A DNA stretch of 64,000 nt. Source: Larus michahellis. Taxonomy: Eukaryota > Chordata > Aves > Charadriiformes > Laridae. Both the position numbers and the translations under genes were made by a program. The notes under the pieces are model-generated. The model searched no databases. It saw nothing but the letters and a program-made list of their open reading frames with translations, and was not told the DNA's origin. Location: contig NC_133910.1 in NCBI RefSeq assembly GCF_964199755.1, positions 3,742,501-3,806,500 on the forward strand. The letters are read 5' to 3'. This document shows, in pieces, positions 38,408-52,956 of the stretch. The stretch's first letter is position 1. Every line of letters begins with the position of its first letter.

Positions 38408-41400
38408 GAATATTGGCTTGATTAGACAGCTGTAATAAGGAACCCTGTTGCCATCTGCAAACACGCGTATTCTTTTGAAGTACAATCCTGTTAACGTCAA
38501 AGCTGCTGGTTTCCAATGGTGATACTAGCTGGGCTGTATTGAAATTGTCTTGTACATGGACTTCCCACCAGGCAGGCAATGCAGGGAAGGCAAAGTGTAA
38601 ACTGCTCGACATTAAGTCCAAGAGTCATCTCCACTGAGGAAATCCGCAGACCTCTAATCCTGTCCTTCCAGGGCTGGATTTAGCAAGGCGCTTGAGCTCG
38701 TGCCAAATTTTGGTGTCTGTGGGGCGGGGGGGGGGGGTGGGGCGCTGAAGGGAGCTACTGAAAATAAAAGGGTTACTGGTGTGCTTGGTTAGATAAATGC
38801 TTTCCTGAATCCGGGGCTGTATTTCCAAACCCAGTAATGAGGTGGAGGCACATGTAGTAGAGAAATAACGCTGAAAGACCTGCAGCTTCACACAGGGGAC
38901 TGAATTAGTGTTTTCTCTGTAGCCTGTTGTGTTTTGCTCTGAATTTCCTACATCCTTATTATGTTCTTAGCTCACTCCTGTGTTGCCATGGGTCTGTGCT
39001 AGAAAGCAGGAGCTCCTCTTCCTTGGGTTTCCCTCACTGGCCCAAAACCCTTTCATCTGGCCATTGCCTGCCCGAGCTGGGCTAAAGGGGGGATTCTGAG
39101 CAAGGCTGTTTATTGGAGACAAACAACATCTTGGCATTTCTGCGCTAAGATTTTAAAGGCAGGTTGCTGAGGAAGAACATTTACTGCTGACAAACCCGGT
39201 TGTTTCTCCAGGGAGGGGCTGTGAGGTGGCGACACGAGTGGGACCTTAATTTTCTTTTCTGTGGAAGGTAGTCTCAGATCTGCGTGTTTCAAAAAACGAT
39301 CAAGGAGGTTCTGTAATTTATTAGAGAATAATAAAGGACAGTGCTGAACTCATACTTAATGTGTTCTTATAAATATAGATAGGTAGGGACACCAGTTTTT
39401 GAAATATCATTTTACTACTCTATCAAAAGCTTGCCTTTGCCATATGTGCAAGATTTCTACTTGAAAATGTTACTTCATGTTTCCCAGGCGGTGATCAGCG
39501 TTCAGTTCCTGAGCTCAGTTTCACATTGATCTTCAATATTATAGAGGGATTTTGATTTATCTTTTTTTTTTCCTCTGTAAGCATGAAAGATCATGAAAAC
39601 GCATTTCATGATACCTCATGCAGAGCTGTACACCTGCTAATCCTGTTGAGTGCAGTTTTATTAAGGTAAATGGTGAATGTCGGAAAATCTGATCTCATTT
39701 TCAGCTTTTAGCTAAAACCCATAAAAGCAAAGAGCAGCTTTGCTCTCGTTAGCTGTTTCCATAGGAAGAAGGCCAGCCAGTGTCTGGGTGTGCTTTGGAG
39801 GAAGCTGTGGGGGAAGGCTCTGCATTTATTGAACTTACCCTTATGTAAATATTACAATGATCAGGCGGTAACCCTTTCCACCTGTTTTTTTCCAACCTCC
39901 CTTTTGGCTACTCAGTGCCTGAACACTGGCATTATTGATAAATATGGTGGGTTTTTTTTTTATTTACCTGCAGTGATGGACATTTTGTTTGTCAAAGTAG
40001 AACTTGTTAATCAGAAAATAAATTAGGGCTGTGTTATATGTAGGCAGGATCAATATCCTATTGAGCTGAACTGGAGTCTAACAGATAGTGGCCCAAAAGG
40101 GCTTGGTTTGTTTTTCCAGAAAAAGCTCCCTCGGTTTCTTTCCACAGCAACGCTGTGGCGCCTTTTTCCCTTTTACTTTCAAGGAAGCATGCTGATTTGC
40201 TGTTAATAAAGGCCTGGGAAAAGAATAGATTGCTTCTGGAAAGATTTTTGTTTCCTTTGTCATTTTTTTAGTTATTTCTTGTAAACTCCTCCAGTTGTAG
40301 ATGAGTATCGAGGAAAGCTGCCCTGCTGTGATATGCCTGTTGCTATTGTGGAGAGACACGTATATTTTACAGCTCCTGCTCATTTTATTTTCACATTTTT
40401 ATGGGATTGCATTTGCTCCGGTGATGACATCACCCATTAGCAGCTCTAAATCACACAAAAATGTAATTTCTCAGCTGGCCTGGGACTATGTGATCTTCAT
40501 GCACTTTTCCCAAGGTAGGAGCAAAGGGACTGTTTATTCTGTTGCTTCAACCTGTCTTGGAGTGGAAACCTCAGAAATCCACAGTTGTCTTGGGAACAGA
40601 GTCCTTCCTGCATCCAAACCCCTCCGATGGCTGTGGATGGAGGTAAGAGCCTGGATTCAGGGCCTCGAGGGTTCAGACCTGTTCCTGTTGGAGTTCACGG
40701 GAAGATTTCTCCTGGTGTCCTGGGCTTTGGATACAATAGCATCTAAACTCTAAACTACAAGCATCCTCTCTAGCTGGAGCTGGTGCAACAGGGTGGCTGC
40801 TAAGGGGAAGAATGCAGGACAAGGCATGGATAAAATGAATCTTATTTTCTTGATTCCCAAAATCCATGTTTTTTTCTCAAAAATCCCTAGACATCTGAGT
40901 CTGATGGGTTTTAAACTGTGTCATCCAAGAGGACTGTACTCCTTGGTTGTGTTTTTGAGCCTGTTTATACTTTTGCCTTCATTATATTCTGGGTAATGGG
41001 TCTCATGCTTTAATTACTACAAGAAAAAGTGCTGCTTATCCCTTTTTTTTTTTTCATCACTAGCTACCTGAGATTTCCATTGTTGCCTTCTAGATTTTAT
41101 ATAGTAAGATCTGGAGAATATGAATACCTTTTTCTGCATGCCTTATGGTTTTATGAGCCCCCAGCATTTCCCTGGTCTCCCCTGAGGGCTTGTCTGTGCA
41201 CCGCTGAGCTGTGCTGTCGCTCTGGTCCTTTCTTAGTTCTACCATATCCCCTGGGAGGCAGTGCCTGCAACCGTGTGCGGTGTTTGTCCAACACCCAGAG
41301 TTGCTGAAGACTGGTATAAATAAATGGAGCACTTGAAAGGATCATGCTCCGTCTTTTATGAGCAGAGTTAATTTATTTATTTTTTCTTTTTGGCCTTCAA

Positions 41401-44400
41401 TCAGCCTGGGTTGAACACTCTCGAAGAGTCCTGGTAGCTTCTTGAGCCAGTTGGATCAGCTGCCTGGGTCTCTGGGTGGGACTGGCAGAGACAGCGTGTG
41501 CCAGGCCTGGAGCTGCCAAATGATGTGCACAAAGTCTCTGTGCTGTTACTGATGTCTCAGGCTGTCGGGAACAAATTACAAAAGCTAGAATTATTTTGAT
41601 TGTCTGGATGACTGAGAAATGTGCTCCGAGCTCCTGGTGGTGCTAATAATCTTGAAGGTAACTCATTTAGTAGCATAATAAAGACCTGTTCATCCTTGAT
41701 GTTAGCTTTGCTGGTTACCAGGATCATCTTAGTATGTGGGCAGTCTGAGATGCTATTCCTGGTGCAGTGTATGAGGAACAGCGGCAGCCTTGGTTGCAGC
41801 GATGACTGTCAAAGGGGGGAGGCATAAGAACCATCGAGCCTGGTCTGCGCAGCAGGCTATGGACCTCTCATGCATATTCAAGGTGGACGTACCTCCTAGA
41901 GAGCGTGGGGTGTAACGTGACCATGAAATATTTGAGAATTGAATGTCTACTTGAGGGCTGGGATCCTTAAAGCTAAAGCCGTCATATATACACAGATGCC
42001 TGTAGTCTGTAGCATTTTTTCCTCCTTATGCATGTTCCTGGGCATTCAAAAGCCCTTAGACTGGATGTCTGAATTTCAGGGTCTGATGTGGCTGGCTCTT
42101 GTGTACTCCCCAAAACACCTCAATCTTCCCACCCACAAATAACTATAGAATATCATAATTTGAAAACCAAAATTAAATAGAACTCCTTAGATGCTTCCAG
42201 CATCATTGCTGGAATGCTCAGTGCTTTGTTTATAAGCTTTAGATCCAGACACCTAGGGAATAAAGGGGCTAGGAGCAGGGAAATATGGGTTTATCTCTGC
42301 TTTTCCGACATGGAACTCTTGGTAAAGCTGAGCAGTGACAGGAGTTGGGAAAATAGGTACTTTAAGAAGGACAAGCTTCATCTTGATGAGTTATCACTAG
42401 GAAAGCAAGTAAGCCTCTTTGCTTGGTTATACAGTATGGGTGGTGACGGACTAAGGCTGATTGCTATTAGCACTGTGCATGAGTCATGCTAAGAGCAAAG
42501 CCTCTATAGATTTTAATGGAGCTGATCCTTGTTTTCAATTTCTTTTATGCTCCAATGATGGATGGATACTTGCTGGCTCAGAAAAGCTAAGGGTACCTTC
42601 TGAAATCAGATTAAAAAAAAAAAAAAGGACAAGGCAAAGGGAATTTACATGTTTTCCTGAATGCAAGGTGTTAACGAGAGTTAACTGGCTGGAGTGTGGG
42701 GGCCGTAATGGAGGAAGGCCAGTAACCAAATTTGTTTTGTTGAGGCAGAGAAAAATGAGTGGTTAGTAATTGGAAAGGAAGAGAGTGTGTGAGGTCTCAG
42801 TTTGAACAGTCTAAAGTAGTTTGAAATTCTTCTATTTTCTGTCCCTTGGCCCTCTGGATTCTTGGGGAGCTGAAGAAACAGTTTCCTTCAAAGGAGAAGG
42901 TGCTGGACAGGGAGGAAGGATTTCTGGGCTCTAAACCCATGTTGGAAAAAGTTCCTATGTCCTTTTATGAACAGTTACAGCCAGTTTAGCCCAGTGGGGC
43001 AGCGGGTTCCTTGAGACTGGAGCATCCTTTCCCTCTGGGCTTGTTTCACCTAGCAAAAGGGGTCCAGGCCATGCTGAGTCTGGTGGAGCGTTAATTAGGG
43101 CTTGTGTCTTTTTTTTGTTACTTATAGTGGCTTTTGTGCATTGATTTTTGGTGGGGGTGGGTAGAGGCAGGTTGAGTTAAGCAGGTGGGTGTGTAATTGT
43201 GTGGCTGGCTGCTAAATTAGAAGGAGACTTTCCTGAGCAGAGGAGGACTCAGGGCTGTGCTTAGAGGAAGGCTGCAGATGGTCACAGATCCTAAAGACCT
43301 GCAGGTGGGGACGGCCCTTCCCTGGCAGAAGTTATCCTTGAAGCATGGCTCTGCTCTGGTTGTGGCAAACCAAACGTTTCGGGTCAGAGTGCTTCTCAAG
43401 GGCAAATAGATAATGAGATTGACGTTTTTCTTTCATACTTTATTAGAAGCGACTGCAAGATATTGAATACCTGGTACGTGGACCGATAAATGATGGTACC
43501 GCACAACAAGAAGCCGGAAAGTTGAGGCACAGACAGATAGCTTTTCTCCAGAGAGAGAGGAAATAAAAGCATTTCTTCAGATTTCCATCTTCTGCTGTTT
43601 TCCATGTTTCATGCCTGTTTGTGCTCCTTTGAAGCTTTTTGCTCACAAAGAGGGGAGTGTCAGACACCGTCTGAGGGCGCTGACATCTCCCTGGCCCGCG
43701 GGGCCTGAAGGTGGGCAGCTGTAAAGTAAAAGTGGCCATCCCAAGTGAAAGGGAGGTATGCTTGCTCATCACAGCCAGGGCTTTATCAACGCCAGGCAGG
43801 ATCAGGAGTGCAGAGTCCAGAGTTTTTTAGCTTTTTATGGCTTTTGAAGGGAGGCTGGTGGTAGGAAAATATTACCTCTTGTGAGGGGGCCAGCTGTATG
43901 ATGCAAAGGCAACTGGGGAGACTGTGGGTGGGAAGAGGACTCTGGACCTCATGATCTGCTCCTAATGTCTGATCCTGCCCTAGCAATCGAGTCGGGGGGA
44001 CATCTGCTTGACTGCTTGCTCCTCTCTGTAGGTGGGAAGAATTGCATACCTAGCTGCTGTTATAGCTGGGTATGAATACTAGGAGTTCAAAACCAAAACA
44101 GCAAGTAAAAATGCAGCTATGAAGTGTTCTAATGTTCATTTACTTAATGCTTCCTGGTTTAAAAACAACAAACAAAAACCACCCCCCCCCACCCCGAACA
44201 CCCAAGTCCTCTGTGCGGTGTTGAGTGCTGTCGCATGATTAGATGAGGAGGAGTGCACAGGATTTCTCAGGTTCCTGTTTCTCAAAATGCTGCTTTTGCT
44301 CCTGTGTCCCAGTTCCCAAGTGGCTGGCTTTTGATGACAAACTGCCTTCTCATCTGAGATGTTAAGAACCTGGCTGTGATTGTCGAAAAGAATGAGGATT

Positions 44401-47400
44401 TAGAAAATCAGCCTAGTTTTAATTGTAATCTAATCTCGAGTGCCAGGAGCAGCAGTGTCACTTTTGCACACGCATCCTTGGATCCAAAATTCACCCCCAA
44501 GGCTTCAGGTGCTAGGGAACCACTGCCTTCCTCAGGGCTTTCGGAAAGCATCCAGGAAACTTAGTGGAGGTGGAAAATTTGTTTTCCGTGTTGTTCTTGG
44601 TGAATGGCAAGGTGTGTGGGACTTTCTGGCCAGGGCAAGGCTTCAGTACTGGAAGGTGGAACCAGGAGCATGAGTGGTTCCAGGTCTCTGTATAGGTAAC
44701 CCAAGCTCTAGGTCTCTTTGACACCAAAGCTAGGCTCTTTGCTAAACTTCAGCTATCTTGGATCTTCTCTGTGCCGAAGGAACTGACTGAATCGGGATGG
44801 AGGGAAGGGATCCTCTGAGAATGAGTTCACTAATACCAGTGGCTGCAGGATGAACGGGGCAGAGTGTCCCCTGCATGAACTTCTGGTGGCATGGGAAGGC
44901 TGCTTTTGGGCTATGGGGAAGTCTGGCAGCTTAGGTTGAGAAAGAAGTCCCGCTTCCTACATGCGGCACGTGTCAAACATGTAGTGTGTGCTAGAGGGTT
45001 TGGAAAGTTGCCTGATCCTCACAGAGGAGCATGGCCACTAAACAGTGCTCTTCAAATACGTATGAGAATTCTTTCCTTCCTGTCACGGTCAGATTTGCTA
45101 AATCAATGGTTGACACTAAATATAAGGCTTTGTGTCTCCTCCCTCCTCCATTTTCCTGTATGCTGGTGGACAGGAAAATGGCCTTTCATTGTTTTTTGAT
45201 TAAGAAATGAACTTATTTGTTCAGTGATCTCAAGGTAGAATATTGAGGAAACAGGTCATTTTTTTTTCTGGTGGATATTCTTATCCTGGCAGTGCTGGAG
45301 AGGATGTCTTGGTTTCAAGAGCTGGCTACAGGGGAGTGTGTGTGTAGGTGGTTCTCGTGATCAGCTGTAGACTTTTAAAAGCATCCCTCTGGAGCAAGGA
45401 GTTCAGGCCACTCCTGAGTTAAACCCCAGGTTTTAGCCAATAATGGGTTTAGCTGTTGCCTCAGTTCAAGGCAGTTCATGTTGGGCTGTGTAAGGTTTAA
45501 GCGGGGAAAATATGAGAAGTAGAGATTGGAGTGGTGCTGTGCTTCACTGGGAATAGATTGTGCTTGGGGCTCTCAAATGAGAATAGGGCTGCTCCCAGCA
45601 CGTCACACCTATGCCATAAATCTGTTTGCAGATGCTGTGCGGGTTGTTCCTTATGGATTTTTCTGGAGAGAGGCTAAAGTTGACTGTTTCCGCTCGCCTC
45701 ATTAAGTTTGTAAAAATTCCCTGGAAGGGTCTGCAAAACAGGAAGCACCCGGTGTAGGACTAAGGGTTTAGGAGCACGTTGATGGTCCATGGGGTGACGT
45801 CGAGGTAAAGAAATGAAGGACAGAAATGAGCTGCTTGGAGGAGGCTAAGACTTTCAGCTACAGAATGTCCCTGTGCTGAAGAGCTCTCAAACTAAACTGA
45901 TAATCAGAAATACTTAGTCGGATGTAACTTGGTTCTGGTTCAAAGAGGACTTTAAAGAACTTAAATTGCTTATTTTCTGTTTAAAAAAAAAAAAAGAAGA
46001 CCGAAAGATTGAACTGTCTTTTGGCTTAGTTCCCCATCTGGAACGTCCTGAACCAAAATCCTTGAATAAAGTTTGGGCATGGGAGTTTAGGCAGAAGGCT
46101 GTGAAAATGATTAAGGCGTTGGAGAAATGTCCATTTACAGAGAAATGAAAAGGCTGAGAGAGTTAAAATTAAGAGGAAAGTCTCATAAGGGTGAGATAGA
46201 TAGGGAAATATGATTTCCTCTCTTTTTTTCTTTATCTATTTTGGTAGGATTCAAAAAGCATCAGTAAAGAAATTGAAGTTTTAGAACTTCTTTAGTAATG
46301 GAAATGTAATTAACTCATGGAACTCATCACAAGAATTTGCTTCAGCTGAAATGGTCTGGTTTGGGTCTTGAGACCAAAGGAGCCTAGAGATCATCTACAG
46401 ATTCACCAGAGAGGAAATGGATTTTTGAAGGAGGATGATTAGGCCCTTTTCCTGGTGCTCCCTGAAATAAGTTAGGTGGAAATGTGAACTGGCTGTTTCA
46501 TAATTGTCCTTTTCTTTATCTTGTAATTTCTTCTGAATCATGCTGGAGACATGACTCCAGAGCGGCAATCCAGTCTGTTACATCATGACCTGTGAAATAC
46601 AGCAGTATATGTCAAGGCTAAACTTTGTCTTTTTATACATGAAACAATATCAATAGGAGTAGTGGTATTCCATCACTTATTGTCTGATTTAAAGATCAAA
46701 CGTCGTCTTGCAAGCTGTGCTACAGCTTAGAGAGAAACTTCAATACTCCAGTGCTGTGCTAAGTGTGCCCTCAAAACCTGCGAGCCGAAGCTTCAGGGAA
46801 AGATCTGGGTTTGAAAATTGTCACTCATTTAAAGGGAATCCAAGGTGGTTTCTAATAATGTAGATGCCGCTTGGATAAAGGTCTTCTGCTTTTGTAGAGG
46901 AGTGAGGTCTGGCACCATGAGGCCAGGTGCTGCGGAAGTGCTGCTGCTTTCTTTCCATGGTGGAACATTGCCTTGACCTTGCTTTGGGAGCAGAGGGCTC
47001 TCCTCGGCTGCGGTCTCCAACTTTTGCAGGGTTTGGAACACGGAAGAAGATTCTGGCAGGCGACATTTTCTTGTCAGAGAGTGGCCCTGTCCTGAATGAG
47101 GCTTCAGTCAGACCTGAAAACATGTCCAGCTGCCTGGTAGTCAGGCATCAAATCTCTCCTGCTGAGTAGGAGTATTAACAAACTTCCCTCCCAGTGCCAA
47201 AGACAAATTTCTGCTGCTTTTCTGGCCTCCAGTGTTGGGTGAAGGGTGGTAGCCAAAAGCTGTGTAAAGCAGCAGTGAGCTATTTCTGCACTGTGAAGAA
47301 ATGTGCAGTGTTGGCTGGTGCATTTGATGGTAGATGGGTAGCATCTCTCTTGATGGTCATCAGAAGTAGGTCTGGGGAAAATACACAATGAAAGCCCCAA

Positions 47401-50400
47401 GTCTTGGCTTGATAATGACATGTACCATTGTATCCTGGCTACTGTGGCCATAGGACAAAGATTGAAGTCCAGCAAACTCCTTAAATGTCTCTTTAATCCC
47501 ATTCTTTTCAAAAACTCATAACCGTGTTCTCCAAGTAAGTGATGCTGTATCAGTCCAAAAACATTTGTCTGATAACACCTATATCCTCATCACTGACCTA
47601 TGCAGGTTATATCTATCCCGAGAAACATGTGCTGAAGCAAAAAAATTTACCTTCCTTGTCTTCTGACGCCAAATCCCAGCTGTGTTTACCTGCTTCCTGG
47701 GCAGAAGCACTACAAATTCCTGAAGTTCTGTGATCAGATTTATCTCCAAGCCTGGACTGAGTGGGTGAATTCTGAGCTTGTCGCACAGTTTAAATTTCTT
47801 TTTCTATAGTAATGAATAAAATATTTAAGTTACTTACGTACAATGTAAGAGGATTTGGAAATACTAAACATGGCTACCGGTCGTGGAAAAGATAAGACCA
47901 CTTCATGATTCACTAAGTCTATTATTAAAAGAACACTGAACTTTTTTTTCCCCTCCCAAGTTACAACATTAAAGCTAATTATAACAAGTATAAAATTATG
48001 GTAACCCCTGACTTTCACAAGAGGTGAAAAGGACAAAGGAAGCTCAGCATGATCCAATTTCCTTGTTTTAATTGGAAGGCATGAAAGAATGTGAGACTAT
48101 AGCAGCAGAGGATGCTGTGACTGAGACAGATCCAGGATAATACAGTTTCAGTTCCCTTGCCTGGCAGAGTGAGTGATGGAGTGGGATTTTGGATGTCCTG
48201 TTTTTCTCTTCTGCCCATGTTATTGGCTAATAAAGGATTTTAGGCCATTGCTTTTCTCTTTTTTTTGTCCACATTTCTACCTCTCTAGAAATCAAGATAA
48301 TACCCGAATTTGTAATGTACTAGTGAAAAGAATGGTTGACAGTATTGAAAAGAAGTGAGGTTTAAAATGTCTCAAAAGAAGTAAAAATAAGTCTTTAAAA
48401 ATGTTGAAATCAAGTGAGGAGAATTTGAATCAGAAGTAAAATAGATGGTAACAGCATAATCTTCTAGAAATGCAGATGCTCACTCACAGTGAGTGGGAGA
48501 ATCTTGCATGGAGCTCAGTGTTCGTGTACCACGGGGAATGTGTTAAAACGATGGCGTGCCACACAGGGGAAATTGCAAATGTGGGTGTCTGTCAGATTTT
48601 AACCTGAGGAAAGATTGGACCTTTGGGGGAGGTGACATGCTTTGAGTCAAAATGTCCAGAAGTATTGTCACTGATTTGCTAGAGAATAAAAAAAAAAAAA
48701 GGAGTGGCTCCTCTTCTGCCGGAGCAGAAGTGACTGCATAGAGGAAGAGGAAAGTCATCCATAGCAAAGTCAGTCTTCAGGGTGACATCTTGGCTTTAAA
48801 TTGCTTGGACCACGGGTAGATTTTGAAAAGATATGGCTCATGGTGCATAAAGGAAGTGAACAAAAGTGAGAAGTTGGAAGTTCTTGCCTGGTCCTCTTTC
48901 CATAGGAGAAGGACAGAGACTATAAAGGTTTACTGCAGCACAAGCCCTCACGGGAAAGCAGCACGGCTGAAGCCATCGGCTATAACCACTTGCCAGGCTC
49001 AGCTGTTTGGGTTTCAAAGGCCTGATCTGAGAAATCAGGCAATGGCTGCTTGGCATGAAGGAGCCCAGAGACCAAAAGCAAGCAGGACGTGTATTTTATT
49101 CTTCTTCTTTTCAAAACCTGGAAGACCTCCAGCTCATCACATGATACTTCTGCTTCTGATCCCTCTGGGGCTGGCCTCTGGTCTTGCTTGTGTGGGAAGG
49201 ATGAGAAAACCTTCCCTTGTATTTACAAACCTCTGCTCTCTAACAGTGGTGGGATCAATGCCATGTGGGGTGCAATATGGGGAATTAGCGTCCCTTTTCC
49301 CCAGGTCACTGGATACTTCCTTGCCCATTAGCAGGAATGGTGTAGCCCCCTGCATCTTTGGAAACCTTTGTTCCTAGGGAGGAAAGTTTAGGTGAGGCTC
49401 GATTTCAGTCTAATAGCCTGTTAAAATCTTCACATCGTTTCTTTGAGAATGCCATTAAAAATCAATTACATTAATGGGGCTCAGTTGGAGATGTTCTGCA
49501 ATATGGATAGGATCAAGAAAAGTGACTTTGCAAAACAGGGCCCTTGGTGCTGCAGACATTTGCTCTGCTGGATCTTCCTGGTCATACGCATGGACCAAAC
49601 CTGATATTTTATTTTTCAGCTCTGCAGAAGCCAACCTAGCTGTTCAAGAACCAGTGGTAAATGTCACATAGCATGGTGTAAACCCATTGCCAGTAGGGTT
49701 AGGAGAAGGTCATTCTCTTGTCTTATTATAGATGATGCCCCAACTATATAGTTGAGGTGCTTGCCTAAAATTATCCCAGCATCACTATCAGCTCTTGGAC
49801 CTCCTTCAGGTCTTGATCATCCAACTCCAACTGTACAGCAGCTGTCTGGTACTCCTTACTGCTCATGTTGCAGTGCATCCAGGAGCTTACCATGTCATTG
49901 TGTGGCAAATGGTCCATGTTCTCTCTCCGGTCCCAAATAGAAGGCCTATCTGTTGGCTGGGAACCAGCTTGGGTGAATGGAGATCAGCTTTACTGCATGA
50001 TGGCCAGCCCAGGCTGGGTCGCTTGGCCCCATCTGGGAAACAGTGGCACTGCCCAAGTGCATAAAGGTGTTGAGAGGATGAAAGTGTTGGAACATCTTTA
50101 ATAATCATATCCTCTAGTAAGGGAGGCTGCCAGATAAGTAATGCTGTCCCCATCCTTCCTGCACTGAACAACTGCCTTCACCTCTAATTCCCAGTTTACA
50201 ATTCATCATCCTCTCAAATCTCATTTTATGCACAACTGTGAGCTACTGTTTTTCACATGGAAAACATGTGAAACATAGGTTATGTGCCTATTCCTCCTCT
50301 TAAAAAGCCTGTCTTTTTTTACTGGCCAGGTGATCTTTCTGTTTAAAAACTGAAAACAACAACTCAGAGGTTTGTGAACAAGATCTTTCAGACATCAAAA

Positions 50401-52938
50401 GATGGTATCCAACCCAGCCTGCTGCTCCAGAGATAGGAGACGATTGAGAGAAACAGCCTTCTGTCCATGGCTAGGTTATTAAAGCACTGTAACGCAGTTT
50501 GTGAAAGAGGATCCCTATCCATGGAAAGACTGCGACAGAGCGAGGCTTGATGTCCTTGCAGGAGTGGCGCAGGCAGCATGTATGCCGTGGGAAGGTGAAC
50601 CACATGGGCACCTTGTTGTGAGGCTGATCAGGACCTTGTATAATGGAGCGACAGAGAGGACAACCTCAACTGCTGCTTCCATGGGGTGTGAGTTAACAGG
50701 TGCCCACCCTGTGCTCAGGGCTGTGCTGGTGGGGTCAGGGAGCCATTTGTTTCACCATGCAGCTTGTTTCTGGCAATGGTGGCATTGCTTTGGCCCTGCT
50801 GCTCGTGTAGGAAGCACAGTTGAAGCTGGGATTGCAGTGAACCTGGTGAGGAAAGCTCTTTACCTGGAACGTCATGGCACTAGGATGGATGGATTGAGGC
50901 AGGGCTGGGAAGGAGTCTGCAGCAGCCACAGTGACTTGGGGTGAAGAAAGCACAGGAGGTGGACAGAACATCTTCACCAGGACAGAGACAAGGCCTTTAG
51001 GTACGTCCCTGCTGGGCATTTTCCATGCTATTTTGAGACTCCTGACTCTTTTTGCAGGGATGTTTGTAGGAAGGGAGATCAGTGAAATCCAGATGCCTCA
51101 TGCCAGCGTTTCCAAGTGGTGTGTGGGCAGCTCAGCTGCAGGCAAGTGGTCTGATAGTCCCATGGTGTTTGCAGCCAAGTGTTGGGCAGTGTGTGGGTGT
51201 CTGTGTGAGGTGCAGGGAAAGCCTACAAGTCTTGAGTACTGCGTCTCGTCCATAAGAGATTTCTAGCTGCTACTGAGTTCTTATCTTTACCAGGTACCAT
51301 GGGTCGTACTTACATCTGCTTTCCTCTTTAGGAATAAGGGACTTGAGCAAAACCAAAACAACAAATGAAATCTTTAAAACACTGGCAGAAATGGGGTGAG
51401 GACGTGCACAGTTGCTCTGTGTGCCTTGATTGAAGGACTTACAAGGTGTAGCTAAAAAGAGCTGTCTGTTGCCTTAGCTAAAGCATTGACGTAGGGTGGC
51501 AGGTAGAAAAGTGCTGATCTGGTACCCTTCAACAGAGTTGCATCCTGTGCAAGGGCTTCAGTCGGTGTGTTATCACCCTTAATGTCTCAGGGATGAAATC
51601 TAAAACTGCATGTGAGCTCCTGGGGCTCCGTCCCCTCCCTCGGCACCGCTGCCTGCCACCTCGAGCAGCCTGCGGATCAGCCGGGGCTCGGCGTACTTAA
51701 GATGCCGCAGACCCTGGGAAGGTGACTTGGTGGAAACGACTAGCAAAATGCTCGGGCTTTGCTTTGCAGCTTGAGGCTGGCTAACTGCAGCGTGCCTTTC
51801 GAGAGACACGAAGGAGGGTTGTTGAAGCTGGGGCGTTAGGTAGCTGGCTCCTGCAGCGCGTGGAGCTGAGCTGCAGTCTGTGCCGGATGCAGATCCTCTT
51901 CCCTTATGCTTTGATTAAAGCAAACTCAGCAGTGCAAAACCCACCTCTTGCCACTTCCCACCTCATCCGGCCCCAAGGCTGGTTCGGGCGCGTGTGCGAG
52001 GAGGATCACTAAATCCATGAGCTTAATATGAGAGTAACCTTGTAGCAGAGAGATGGAAAGGGCGTTGCTGGAGACGAGCCCCGGCCAGCCTTACAGTGCA
52101 GGGTTCTTGGAAATGAGCTGTGTTTCAGGCAAATATCTGGGAGCCGGGGACTTTTTTTAGCCTGTCTCTTGCTGTTCATTTTCTCCCTGGCACTGGGGCC
52201 GCAATTCCAGGAACCTTGGATATACTTGAGAGAGCCTCTCAAACATGGATAAAAGTAATTAAACCTCTCAGCTTTCTCCTTTTTACACTCATTGTAGTTC
52301 TTCAAACGTAGATTTAAGATGGGGACAAAGTGTACAAGCAGAGATCTGACATCCTGTTCCAGCATCAAGCAGGGGAATGAAAGGATGAAGAGACTATTCA
52401 GAGGGTTCCAGCACCGCTCCTGAAGCAAGGAGACACGGTTGTTTGCCGCCAGGTGCGGCCTTTCTTACTGTTCCCCTCTTCCCCCCTCCATAATTAAGCA
52501 GTTAAATTTAGCTGTCTGATAGGTATGGAAATGTATGTGGCGCGACCACTTTAGTTGTGCAAATAACTGTTATTTTGGCTTGCTTGTAGCGCTGACAAAT
52601 CAAGGGAATTGTTTCATGCTATGCACAAGCACTGAAAGAACCGAGTTTCAGATGAAAAGCAGATTAAAAGGGCAAGACAATTGGGTAAAATGAGGACTAA
52701 CATTTTTGTCTAATCTGGATTAAGAAAATTTTTTGAGCTCTTAATGGTCTCAATAACTTCCATTTTATTTGTGAAATGAAAATGTAACATCCTTCCAAGT
52801 AGAAAAGACCAAACTCTATAAAGGTTTCAATTTAACAGTGTTGACATACAAAATGTTCTCCATGTTCCCTTCCTTCAAGGAAATGTTTTGGCAAACTTAG
52901 CATGAGTTTCTGAAGTGTTGTGGTTGACCTAAATCTAT

Positions 52939-52956
52939 GGGGGGGGGGGCGGGGGG
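52939..52956 (+). other. G-run tract in intron 3
   Basis: Eleven G, one C and six G, followed by AGGA. Short G-quadruplex-prone low-complexity sequence, with no evident function. Confidence 0.7.

Noticed and set aside
48823-49377. 184-codon plus-strand frame in intron 3.
   Set aside because: No domain, no start or splice support, and its central phenylalanine run comes from a T-rich tract. Treated as chance.
50501-50944. 147-codon plus-strand frame in intron 3.
   Set aside because: No recognisable family, no flanking exon signals, and no promoter. Treated as chance.
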